Below, piece by piece: positions 57,070-64,000 of a stretch of DNA of 64,000 bases. The notes beneath the pieces are model-generated. The model was not told where the DNA came from, searched no databases, and saw only the letters and a program-made list of their open reading frames with translations. The position numbers and the translations under genes were made by a program. Source of the stretch: Rhodobiaceae bacterium (GTDB lineage Bacteria > Pseudomonadota > Alphaproteobacteria > Rhizobiales > NORP267); assembly GCA_020441905.1 (NCBI GenBank), contig JAGRLG010000054.1, forward strand, positions 98,581-162,580. The letters are read 5' to 3'. Position 1 is the first letter of the stretch, and every line of letters starts with the position of its first letter.

Positions 57070-58721
57070 ATGCAGGTCGACATATTCCATTCCGCAGATG
57101 ATTTGCGTGACATCAAGGACAGTTGGGAACGTGTCTATGAAGCCGACCCTGAAGCGCAATTTTTCTTGTCGTGGACCTGGATTCACAACTGGTTCCGCTC
57201 GCAGTCCTTCAATTTTCTTATCCTCGCAGTAAGACCTGAGGGCGATGGATCCGAAACCGGCGACCACGGCTATGTCGCCTTTTTCCCCTTGCGGATTTCC
57301 AGCCAGCTGGACGCGAACTCAGGGTTTCGCCACACCATCCACATGGCGGCGTCCTATTATGCCGGCTACACCGGTTTCATCTGCGATCCGCGATGGCAGG
57401 CGCAAGCCATCGGCGCCCTCGGCCAGGCGCTGAAGGACCTCAACTGGGCCGAGGTCCACCTCGACGACATCTTCAACTCAGAAGAACGGCTCAATATGCT
57501 GTTCGGCTGTTTTCCCGAAAAGACGTTTTCCATCCAGCGGAAAACCCGCGGCAGGCACACCGCCGAGGACGGCCAGAACATCGACCACGACGTCTATGTT
57601 CTCATCCCTCTTGAGTCCGACTGGGAGGCCTTTCTCCAGAACAATCTGGGCTCGAAGACGCGCTACAACGCCAGAAACGCCCTGAGACAGGTCGAAAAAA
57701 CGCCGAATTCCGCATCGCCGTCGCCGACAGCGACACCATCGACGGCGATCTGGAAAAATTCATCGAGCTCTGGCATGCCAGATGGGAGGCCGATAACCCG
57801 GGCTATGCCGACTACATCGTCGACTGCACCCGCGCCATGATCCGCCGCTGTTTCGATGACGGCACGGTATTCGTGCCCGTGATGTGGCAGGGCGACAAAC
57901 GGGTCGCGGTCAATATCAACCTGGTCGACCGGAACAAGGGGCGCCTCATCCAGTTCCTCGCCGGCCGCGACCAAAGCGTCAAAAGGCCGCCGCCCGGATT
58001 CGTCCTTCACCTGTTCGCAATACGCTGGGCCATCGAAAACGGCTTCAAGATATATGATTTCGGCACCGGCAACTTTTCCTACAAATATGATTTCGGGGCC
58101 GAGGAAATTCTCGTGCGGCGATATCGCATCGCCGTGCAATCGGGCGACAATCTTCGCGGCCCGCTCGATGCCTTGAGCCTTGCCCCGGCCTGGGGCGAAA
58201 CCCTGAGAATTAAGGCCAGGGGCGGATTGTCCGCCGCCGAAAGCGGCTGCCGGGCCATTCTTGCCTTCGACCCCGGTCACGGCGCCGCGCGCAAGCTGCA
58301 GGAAGAAATCGAAAGCGACCGGGAGGAAGCGGCAGCAGCCCTTGCCGAAGCGATCCGGCGCCACCGCGACGGTCAGTTGGAGGAGGCCGACAGGCTCTAT
58401 CGTGACGCGGTGAAATGGAACCCGGAGAATGCGCTCGCCTGGCACTATCTCGGCCTGACGCTCTACCAGCGCGGCATGCTGCAACAAGCGGCAAAGATCC
58501 TGAACAAGGCCCTGGAACTGGACCCGCTATCCGCCGCCGCCCACAATAACCTGGGCAGCGCCCTGGCGCGCCTCGACCGCCTGCCCGAAGCCTTGAAAAG
58601 CTATGAGCGCGCCCTGGAACTCAAGCCAGACTACGCCCAGGCGAGCATAAATCTCGCCGCCACGCGGACCCGCATCGGCGCGGGAGAGCAGCATGGCGGC
58701 GCTTCCGGCGACGGAAACTGA
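57070..58721 (+). pseudogene. GNAT (CelD/BcsL-like) acetyltransferase with C-terminal TPRs, frameshifted
   Basis: Frame 1 from ATG 57070 encodes an N-terminal GNAT_CelD-like half (SWTWIHNWF near 33-41 through SKTRYNARNALRQVEK), then turns to low-complexity Ser/Pro/Thr sequence. The homologous reading continues in the -1 frame from about 57694 (AEFRIAVADSDTIDG, FIELWHARWEADNPG, then FAIRWAIENGFKIYDFGTGN). It runs to 58721 through about three TPR units (LAWHYLGLTLYQRGMLQQAAK and similar). The shift lies at a run of six A (57685-57690); seven A would restore one frame of about 550 codons. It is either a real mutation, a sequencing error, or slippage-dependent expression. Such proteins often modify cell-surface polymers, which would suit the membrane protein upstream. 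Confidence 0.75.
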
Positions 58722-58750
58722 AGCGCGGGGAGGAAGCTCACGGGCACTGC

Positions 58751-59104
58751 CTAAGCCGGATTCCCGCCCTCCGGATAGGGCATGACCACCAGCATCGAGG
58801 CCGGCTGGTTGGTGCGGTTGATGATCTCGCGCCTTTCCCCCGGCGCGAGATAGCACGAATCCATTGGCCCCAGCACCGTCTCGCCGTCATCGGTGATCAC
58901 GGTTACCTCGCCGGTCACGACGACATAGACCCGCTCCAGCGGCGAGGACGAGCCCTCCGCGCCGCCATTGGGCAGGAAATGGGACAGCCCGACCCAGAAG
59001 CCTTGCGCCGGCGAGGCATCGAAGCCCTGCAGGCGCAACCCCGTCATGTTGAAATGCTTGGCCGCCTCATAGGGCCGGGCGTCGGCCAGCCGTGTCACAT
59101 GCAT
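58751..59104 (-). CDS. Small cupin-domain protein
   Basis: 117-residue single-domain cupin: GLSHFLPNGGAEGSSSPLERVYVVVTGEVTVITDDG (first motif, divergent, lacking the usual HxH) and PGERREIINRTNQPASMLVVMP (second motif). Metal ligands are poorly conserved, so it may be a binding or isomerase-type cupin and not a dioxygenase. It is not a gentisate dioxygenase, which is much longer. AGGAGGG precedes the start. It is the last gene of the leftward cyclase operon. Confidence 0.75.
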   Translation of the reverse strand: MHVTRLADARPYEAAKHFNMTGLRLQGFDASPAQGFWVGLSHFLPNGGAEGSSSPLERVYVVVTGEVTVITDDGETVLGPMDSCYLAPGERREIINRTNQPASMLVVMPYPEGGNPA

Positions 59105-59135
59105 CGCTTCCCTCCTTGCTTGCCACCGCGCCGGA

Positions 59136-60041
59136 TCACTTCTTCCGTGCCGCCGCGACCAGGAAGTCGCGCAGCCGCGTCCGCACCGCCTCGGCCTGTT
59201 GCGACGTCCATCTGCGGAACCCCTTGCCGGTCTTCATGCCCAGATCGCCGCGCGCCACCAGGTCCTCAAGATAGGGGTGGGTTCGCGCCGTTACGTCGAG
59301 ATCGCCCATCAGCGTGTCATGGATCGCCCTGGTGAGGTCGAGGCCGACAAGGTCCGACTGCTCCAGCGGCCCCAGCACGGCCATGCGCGCCCCGAAGCCG
59401 TGCTTGACCACGTCGTCGATGGACTCGGCGTCGCACACTCCGGCGGCGACAAGCGCGATGGCCTCACGTTTCAGCGCGTGTTGCAGCCGGTTGCCGATGA
59501 AGCCGGGAATATCGCGATTGACGAAAACCGGGTAGGCGCCGGCGCCGCGCAGCAGGGCCGCCACCTTCTCGCCTGCCGGCCGGTTGGCCTCGCCCATCAG
59601 CACGATCTCGACCAGATCGACCAGATGCGGCGGGTTCCAGAAATGGCTGCCGACGACCCGGTCGCGATTGCGCGTCCGCGCCGAAATCCCGCTGATCGGA
59701 ATGGCCGATGTGTTGGAACACAGAATGGCGCCAGGCGGCGCATGGACCTCGAGTCTTTCAAACAGAGCCTGCTTCAGCTCCAGTTTTTCCGGCGCCGCCT
59801 CGAACACGAAATCGGCGCCCGAAACCGCTTCGGCCAGATCGGCGCTGGCCGAAACCCGCTTCAGCGCCGCCCGACCGGCGCCGAGCAGGTCGCAGATCTC
59901 GCCGAGGCGGGCGGCCAGCGCGCCAAGCGCCTCGGCGCTCGGGTCCTGAACCGTGACCTCATGGCCCGCCGCGGCCAGACGCCAGGCGATGCCGTGGCCC
60001 ATCAGCCCGGCGCCGATGACGGCGATGCGCGCTTTGGCCAT
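59136..60041 (-). CDS. 3-Hydroxyacyl-CoA dehydrogenase family protein
   Basis: 301-residue NAD-dependent dehydrogenase with GAGLMGHGIAW at 10-20, FVFEAAPEKLELKQALF, CSNTSAIPIS, the catalytic His block GSHFWNPPHLVDLVEIV and the C-terminal domain PGFIGNRLQHALKREAI. WNPPHLVDLVE is the variant seen in hydroxyacid and carnitine-dehydrogenase-like members, so the substrate may be a free hydroxyacid instead of a CoA ester. The start at 60041 is 5 bp after the SDR stop. Confidence 0.82.
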   Translation of the reverse strand: MAKARIAVIGAGLMGHGIAWRLAAAGHEVTVQDPSAEALGALAARLGEICDLLGAGRAALKRVSASADLAEAVSGADFVFEAAPEKLELKQALFERLEVHAPPGAILCSNTSAIPISGISARTRNRDRVVGSHFWNPPHLVDLVEIVLMGEANRPAGEKVAALLRGAGAYPVFVNRDIPGFIGNRLQHALKREAIALVAAGVCDAESIDDVVKHGFGARMAVLGPLEQSDLVGLDLTRAIHDTLMGDLDVTARTHPYLEDLVARGDLGMKTGKGFRRWTSQQAEAVRTRLRDFLVAAARKK

Positions 60042-60046
60042 TGTGC

Positions 60047-60850
60047 TCAACCCGCGGTGTAGCCGCCATCGACATACATGATCTGCCCGGTGCAGAAGTC
60101 GGAGGCCGGCGACAACAAATAGATCGCCATGCCGACGAGATCCTCCGGCTCGCCGAGCCGCCCCAGGGGGATGCGTGACAGCGTGCGCTTGCGCGTCGCC
60201 TGGCCGACCTCGTCCTCGCTCCACATCCAGGCGGTAAGCTTGGAGCGGAACACCGTTGGCGCGATGGCATTGACGGTTATGCCGTATTGCGCCCATTCGG
60301 TCGCCAGCACCCGGGTCAGGGCGTCCGTCGCCCCCTTGGAGGTGCAATAGGCGGTATAGCCGGAAACATTGCCATGGCGCCCGCGCACCGAGGACATCAG
60401 CAGCGCCTTGCCCTTGATCTCGTTCTCGATCCAGTAGGCGCCAACCGCCTTGGCCATCAGCCAGGGCCCGCGCACATTGGCGTTCATGACGCCCTGCCAT
60501 TCTTCGTAACTCTGGTTCTGGATGAAACCGGCCTTGTTCAGCCCCGAGGCAATGACCAGCATGTCGATACGGCCAAAAGCATCGAGCGCCGCCGCGACCA
60601 TGGCCCTGGCATCCTCGATCGTATCCGGCCGGCGCACGACGGTGACCGCCTCGGCGCCGATTTCCCCTGCTTCCTCGGCCACACCCTTCAATTCATCCGC
60701 CGAGCCGGACACCAGCACCAGCCTGGCGCCAAGGGCGCCCAGCGCCAGCGCGCAGGCGCGGCCGAAAGCGCCCGAGGCGCCGGTAATCAGCGCCACCTTT
60801 CCGGTGACGTCGAACAGGGATTTCGGATTGCGCAAGGCTTCGCTGATCAC
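60047..60850 (-). CDS. Short-chain dehydrogenase/reductase
   Basis: 267-residue SDR with an N-terminal extension (ISEALRNPKSLFDV), TGASGAFGRA near 23-32, IASGLNK, LLMSSVRGRHGN, YCTSKGA and the C-terminal GQIMYVDGGYTAG. It resembles gluconate 5-dehydrogenase-like and 3-oxoacyl reductases. The substrate is unknown. It sits 10 bp after the first cyclase and 5 bp before the hydroxyacyl dehydrogenase, so the operon has two consecutive oxidoreductases. Confidence 0.75.
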   Translation of the reverse strand: MISEALRNPKSLFDVTGKVALITGASGAFGRACALALGALGARLVLVSGSADELKGVAEEAGEIGAEAVTVVRRPDTIEDARAMVAAALDAFGRIDMLVIASGLNKAGFIQNQSYEEWQGVMNANVRGPWLMAKAVGAYWIENEIKGKALLMSSVRGRHGNVSGYTAYCTSKGATDALTRVLATEWAQYGITVNAIAPTVFRSKLTAWMWSEDEVGQATRKRTLSRIPLGRLGEPEDLVGMAIYLLSPASDFCTGQIMYVDGGYTAG

Positions 60851-60860
60851 GGGGCTATCC

Positions 60861-61691
60861 TCATTTGCCGGTGGGAAATCGGAAAGTCTGGTCGGGGTCG
60901 ATGACGGCGACGACGCGCACGCCGCAGCCCTCGCCTTGCGGCCAGCGCCAGGGAAACGCCATGAAGGTGCAGCGCTTGCCGGTTATGGCGTCGAGGTCCC
61001 CGCCCACGTTCTCGATGCCGGGAATGCCGCCCTTGACCATCATCGTCTTGTGCGCCGGCTCCCAGAGCGGAAAGTCCTTCATCACATCGCGCCCGGTTTC
61101 GCGCCTGTATTCCTCCATAAGATGGGGGTGCGAGGGCCCGGGGCCGTGATCGACCATCTTGGTGCCGAGCGGATGGTCCAGCGCCTGGACGTCGACGCCG
61201 ACCATCTTGACCTTTTTTTCCACCAACCATTCGGCCGCTTCCAGGTACAGGCCGGGGGAGTAGGCATAGTATTCGTCGCTGTCGGCGAGGTTGCGGTGGC
61301 TGCCGGTATTGATCATCACAATGTCGTTCTTGCGAATCGCCGGCCGCGCCTTTTCCAGATCTTCAGCTGTGATCACACCCCATTTGCCCTTGGGGATCGA
61401 CACCGCGACTCCGGTGCCGAAGAAACGCCATACCGGATAGCCGGTAATGGTCGGCGTGTTCTCGGTGACATGCAGCGGCGCGTCCATATGGGTGCCGCGA
61501 TGCATGATGCCCTCGAATTCGTGGACGCAGACGCCGTCCTTGGCGTGGTACTGGTGGTTGAGCACATTGATGCCCGGCGTCGAGGGCCATTCCGGCATGC
61601 CGTGGCCCCAGCGCGCCGACAGATTGTAGAATTTCAGGCCTGCGGTCTTGGCCGAATAGTCCATCGCTTTGCTCCCTGTCCGCTGGTCCAT
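60861..61691 (-). CDS. Cyclase/kynurenine-formamidase-family metal hydrolase (copy 1)
   Basis: 276-residue protein of the cyclase family (kynurenine formamidase, isatin hydrolase). The metal motif HRGTHMDAPLH is intact. Further blocks are NLSARWGHGMPEWP, MVGVDVQALDHPLGT and GIENVGGDLDAI. The family hydrolyses C-N or lactone/lactam bonds with Mn2+ or Zn2+, but no specific substrate can be assigned. GGAGGG lies 6 bp before ATG 61691, and the gene is 2 bp after the second cyclase gene. At 276 residues it is longer than kynurenine formamidase (about 210). Confidence 0.8.
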   Translation of the reverse strand: MDQRTGSKAMDYSAKTAGLKFYNLSARWGHGMPEWPSTPGINVLNHQYHAKDGVCVHEFEGIMHRGTHMDAPLHVTENTPTITGYPVWRFFGTGVAVSIPKGKWGVITAEDLEKARPAIRKNDIVMINTGSHRNLADSDEYYAYSPGLYLEAAEWLVEKKVKMVGVDVQALDHPLGTKMVDHGPGPSHPHLMEEYRRETGRDVMKDFPLWEPAHKTMMVKGGIPGIENVGGDLDAITGKRCTFMAFPWRWPQGEGCGVRVVAVIDPDQTFRFPTGK

Positions 61692-61693
61692 GG

Positions 61694-62503
61694 TCAGCCC
61701 TCCGCGCCCGCCTCGAGGCGGTATTTGCCGCCAGGGTCGGTGAGGCCGATGAAGCGGATGGGGCAGGCATCGCCCTCGTGCCAGTTCCACGGATAGGCGT
61801 GGAACACGGCGCGCTTGCCCAGCAGGTCGCCAATGTCGCCGCCGACATTCTCGATCGTCGGGACGCCCGCTTCCAGCAAGGTGCGGTGGGCGATGTTCCA
61901 GTCGGGAAAATCGTCCCTCGCCTTGCGCCCGGTGGCCTGCTCATAGGCCGCCGGAATGCGCTTCATCAGCGGGCCGTTGCGGTGCAGCCCGAGCGAGGTC
62001 GCCAGCGGGTGATCGACCTGGGGCGTATCGACGCCGACCAGCTTGACGCCCTTTTCCACCAGCCAACGCGCGGCTTCGGCCGAAAGGCCGGGCGAATGGC
62101 CGAAATATTCGATCGAGTCCGAGTATCTGGCGTGCCAGCCGGTGACGATGACGACGATGTCGCCGGCCTCGATGGCTGGCGCCGCCGCTTCAAGATCACG
62201 CGCCGTAACCAGCTCCCACGCGCCCTTGGGCAGCGACACTACGACGCCGGGGCCAAAGCACTTGTCCAAAGCCAGCTGGCCGGCGCCCTCGCCCTTCTGG
62301 ACCAGGTGCAAGGGCGCGTTGAGGTGGGTGCCGGTATGCATGACGGTGCGGATGCGCTGCGCCATGACGCCATTCTTGGCATGGGTGGTGGGACGGAAGA
62401 TCTTCACGTCGTCATAGCCCGGCAGGGTTGGCGCGCCGTGCCCCCATTCATGGCTGAGTTCGTGAAATACCAGCCCTGTATCAGGTTCGGTAATGCCAGA
62501 CAT
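61694..62503 (-). CDS. Cyclase/kynurenine-formamidase-family protein (copy 2, Asp-to-Asn in metal motif)
   Basis: 269-residue paralogue of the adjacent cyclase, with shared blocks (ELSHEWGHGAPTLPG, VGVDTPQVDHPLATS, TIENVGGDIGDLLG). The metal motif reads HTGTHLNAPLH: the Asp of HxGTHxDxPxH is Asn, which should weaken or change metal binding. The pair may work as a heteromer with one catalytic and one modified subunit, or copy 2 may have a different reaction. AGGAGAGG precedes ATG 62503. It is the first structural gene after the LysR gene (159-bp gap). Confidence 0.8.
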   Translation of the reverse strand: MSGITEPDTGLVFHELSHEWGHGAPTLPGYDDVKIFRPTTHAKNGVMAQRIRTVMHTGTHLNAPLHLVQKGEGAGQLALDKCFGPGVVVSLPKGAWELVTARDLEAAAPAIEAGDIVVIVTGWHARYSDSIEYFGHSPGLSAEAARWLVEKGVKLVGVDTPQVDHPLATSLGLHRNGPLMKRIPAAYEQATGRKARDDFPDWNIAHRTLLEAGVPTIENVGGDIGDLLGKRAVFHAYPWNWHEGDACPIRFIGLTDPGGKYRLEAGAEG

Positions 62504-62662
62504 CGCCTCTCCTCGCCGGCGCCGCCGGCTCCTGCTTCGCTGTTTCGGGCCTCTCGCCGGCCGACGTTGCACCGGCAGGCTGTCAGCCAGCTTGGCCTTT
62601 CGCCCCCGCGCCCGGCAAATGAAAAGACCGCCCCTCCCCATGCCCTGATGTTATGGCACTCC

Positions 62663-63553
62663 TCAGCTTTCGATCGAGCTGCGCAGTATGGCCTTGAAGC
62701 TTTCCAGCGCGCGCACCGGCCGCGTGGTGAGGCGATAGGTGATACCGGCCTCGGCCTCCCAGAATGTACCCTCATGGGAAATCTTTCGCAGGCCGTATCG
62801 TTCCACATCGCCCAGCATCTGCACCGGGAAATGGGCAAGAAAGTCGCCCTGCGTCAGGATCTTGCACATGCCGATCGAATTGGTTTCGACGGCGATCACC
62901 GGCGGTTCGAGGCCGTTGGCGGCAAAGTAGGAGCCGATGCGGCTGGTGCCGACATGATCGTTGACCAGCACCAGCCAGGGATATTTCGACAGATCGCGCG
63001 CTCGCGCCACGCCGCGCGCGAAAATCGGATGGCCCTCGCGCGCCACCACGACATGGCGGATCTTGATCAAAGGCTCGGTGACGAATTCGGGCTGCGATGG
63101 AAAATCGATCGTCGAGCAGACGAGATCCAGTTCGCCGCCCAGCAGCGCCGGCACCAGCGTGCTGATGACCCCGCTGGTGAGCCGCACCTTGACTAGCGGA
63201 TACTGGCCATGAAAGGCAGCAATCACCGGCGGCAGGATGGTGGTGATCCATACCGGGCCGGCGCCGATGCGCAGTTGCCCGGCAAGCCCCTGGTCCAGAG
63301 AGCTGATTTCAGCCAGGGCATGGCGGTATTCCAGCTCCATCAGCTTGGCGCGGCGCGCCAGGATTTCGCCCTGGCGGGTCAGCGCGACGCCATTTGGCAG
63401 ACGCTCGAACAGCACCGTTCCGATAATCTCTTCCAGCTGCTTGATGGCCCGCGTCAGGGCCGGCTGGGTGATGTTGAGCGCCCTGGCCGCGGCTGTGATA
63501 TTGCCGCATTCGGCGGCGGCCAGAAACTGCAGCAGCAAGCGTGAATGCATCAT
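62663..63553 (-). CDS. LysR-family transcriptional regulator
   Basis: 296-residue regulator with an N-terminal winged helix (LLQFLAAAECGNITAAARAL, then QPALTRAIKQLEEIIGTVLF) and a periplasmic-binding-like effector domain (LRIGAGPVWITTILPPVIAAF, LDLVCSTIDFPSQ). AGGAG lies upstream of ATG 63553. It lies upstream of, and in the same direction as, the cyclase operon that it probably controls. The co-directional layout is less usual than the divergent layout of LysR genes. Confidence 0.87.
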   Translation of the reverse strand: MMHSRLLLQFLAAAECGNITAAARALNITQPALTRAIKQLEEIIGTVLFERLPNGVALTRQGEILARRAKLMELEYRHALAEISSLDQGLAGQLRIGAGPVWITTILPPVIAAFHGQYPLVKVRLTSGVISTLVPALLGGELDLVCSTIDFPSQPEFVTEPLIKIRHVVVAREGHPIFARGVARARDLSKYPWLVLVNDHVGTSRIGSYFAANGLEPPVIAVETNSIGMCKILTQGDFLAHFPVQMLGDVERYGLRKISHEGTFWEAEAGITYRLTTRPVRALESFKAILRSSIES

Positions 63554-63579
63554 GGCCCCGCTCCTCCTTGCCCCCCCCC

Positions 63580-63602
63580 TTGCGCACTCTTGTTGCGCAC
63601 TC
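63580..63602. repeat. Direct repeat upstream of the LysR gene
   Basis: TTGCGCACTC occurs at 63580-63589 and 63593-63602 (13-bp period), 27-49 bp upstream of the LysR start. It could be an autoregulatory site. The rest of the 320-bp gap 63554-63873 shows no gene that I can support. Confidence 0.45.
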
Positions 63603-63873
63603 ATTTTGCATTGATGCGGCCAGACCCCGGGGCACCCCACTATATAAGCAGAAATTATGGCCAGCGGGAAAGACGCCGGGCCGCGCGGCGCGGCGCCGAT
63701 CGCGGAGAATGACGGAAACGAAAAGATTGGCGCACTTCGGAGGAAGGAAGATCAAACCTGGCGCACCAAAGCGTCCGACTGGACGCCCGCGCGCCAAGGC
63801 GCAAGGGCACCCTAGCGGAAAGCGCGACCTTGCGGAGACGATGAGCGCAGCGAACTCGCCGCGAGCGGAAAAC

Positions 63874-63950
<77 letters not shown>

Positions 63951-64000
63951 CTCGGCCGCGCGGCGCGGCTCGCGCGGTTGCGCGCGCGGGGCGGACAATA

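Overview
The window is G+C-rich (roughly two thirds by eye) and reads like the chromosome of a facultatively denitrifying, aromatic-degrading alphaproteobacterium. The evidence is an ATP-dependent (Thauera/Magnetospirillum-type) benzoyl-CoA reductase pathway, a cytochrome cd1 nitrite reductase (nirS) denitrification cluster with all the heme d1 genes, an ALA-synthase-type hemA (an alphaproteobacterial trait), and an Irr-like iron control element. No insertion sequence, phage gene or CRISPR array was seen. The genus cannot be named from the sequence alone.

Region A (1-8.0 kb) is central anaerobic benzoyl-CoA metabolism. Leftward had-oah-dch-bcrC carries out ring reduction (bcrC runs off the edge), hydration, oxidation and ring cleavage. 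Rightward korA-korB encodes the 2-oxoglutarate:ferredoxin oxidoreductase that can recharge the ferredoxin used by the reductase, followed by a ferritin-like protein and a RidA-like protein. The two units diverge from a 252-bp promoter region.

Region B (8.1-29.4 kb) is denitrification. It holds a DNR-like Crp/Fnr regulator, DUF4202, nnrU, a small cytochrome c, hemA, nnrS and a nirI/nosR-type flavo-iron-sulfur protein. These are followed by two different nirS genes, a NapC/NirT protein fused to an ethylbenzene-dehydrogenase-like heme domain, a cupredoxin, and nirE-C-F-DL-G-H-J-N for heme d1. Five FNR/DNR-type boxes (TTGAY-N4-RTCAA or one mismatch) are visible. They precede nirI/nirS1, nirS2, nirE and hemA, and one stands alone. 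This suggests that the region forms one regulon.

Region C (29.6-37.0 kb) is an alicyclic-acid (cyclohexanecarboxylate-like) cluster: SDR, a crotonase lacking both usual catalytic Glu, two overlapping acyl-CoA dehydrogenases, a TetR regulator, a canonical crotonase and an AliA-like CoA ligase. A perfect 7-4-7 palindrome at its promoter is the likely TetR operator.

Region D (37.0-49.1 kb, leftward) is urea uptake and urease: urtABCDE-ureDAB-(GFA)-ureC-(peroxiredoxin)-ureEFG. The peroxiredoxin has its own Irr-like box and a strong terminator and so interrupts the urease operon. bioB follows.

Region E (50.6-63.6 kb) is an accessory aromatic module: an SDR, a stand-alone salicylyl-CoA-5-hydroxylase-like flavoprotein, an IclR regulator and a DhbE/salicylyl-AMP-ligase-like enzyme. 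Next come a polytopic membrane protein and a frameshifted GNAT-TPR gene. A leftward operon with a LysR gene upstream then encodes two cyclase/kynurenine-formamidase-family hydrolases, an SDR, a 3-hydroxyacyl-CoA dehydrogenase and a cupin. The substrate of this last operon is not apparent, and it is the best candidate for an undescribed pathway. A tRNA-Arg(CCG) lies at the right edge.
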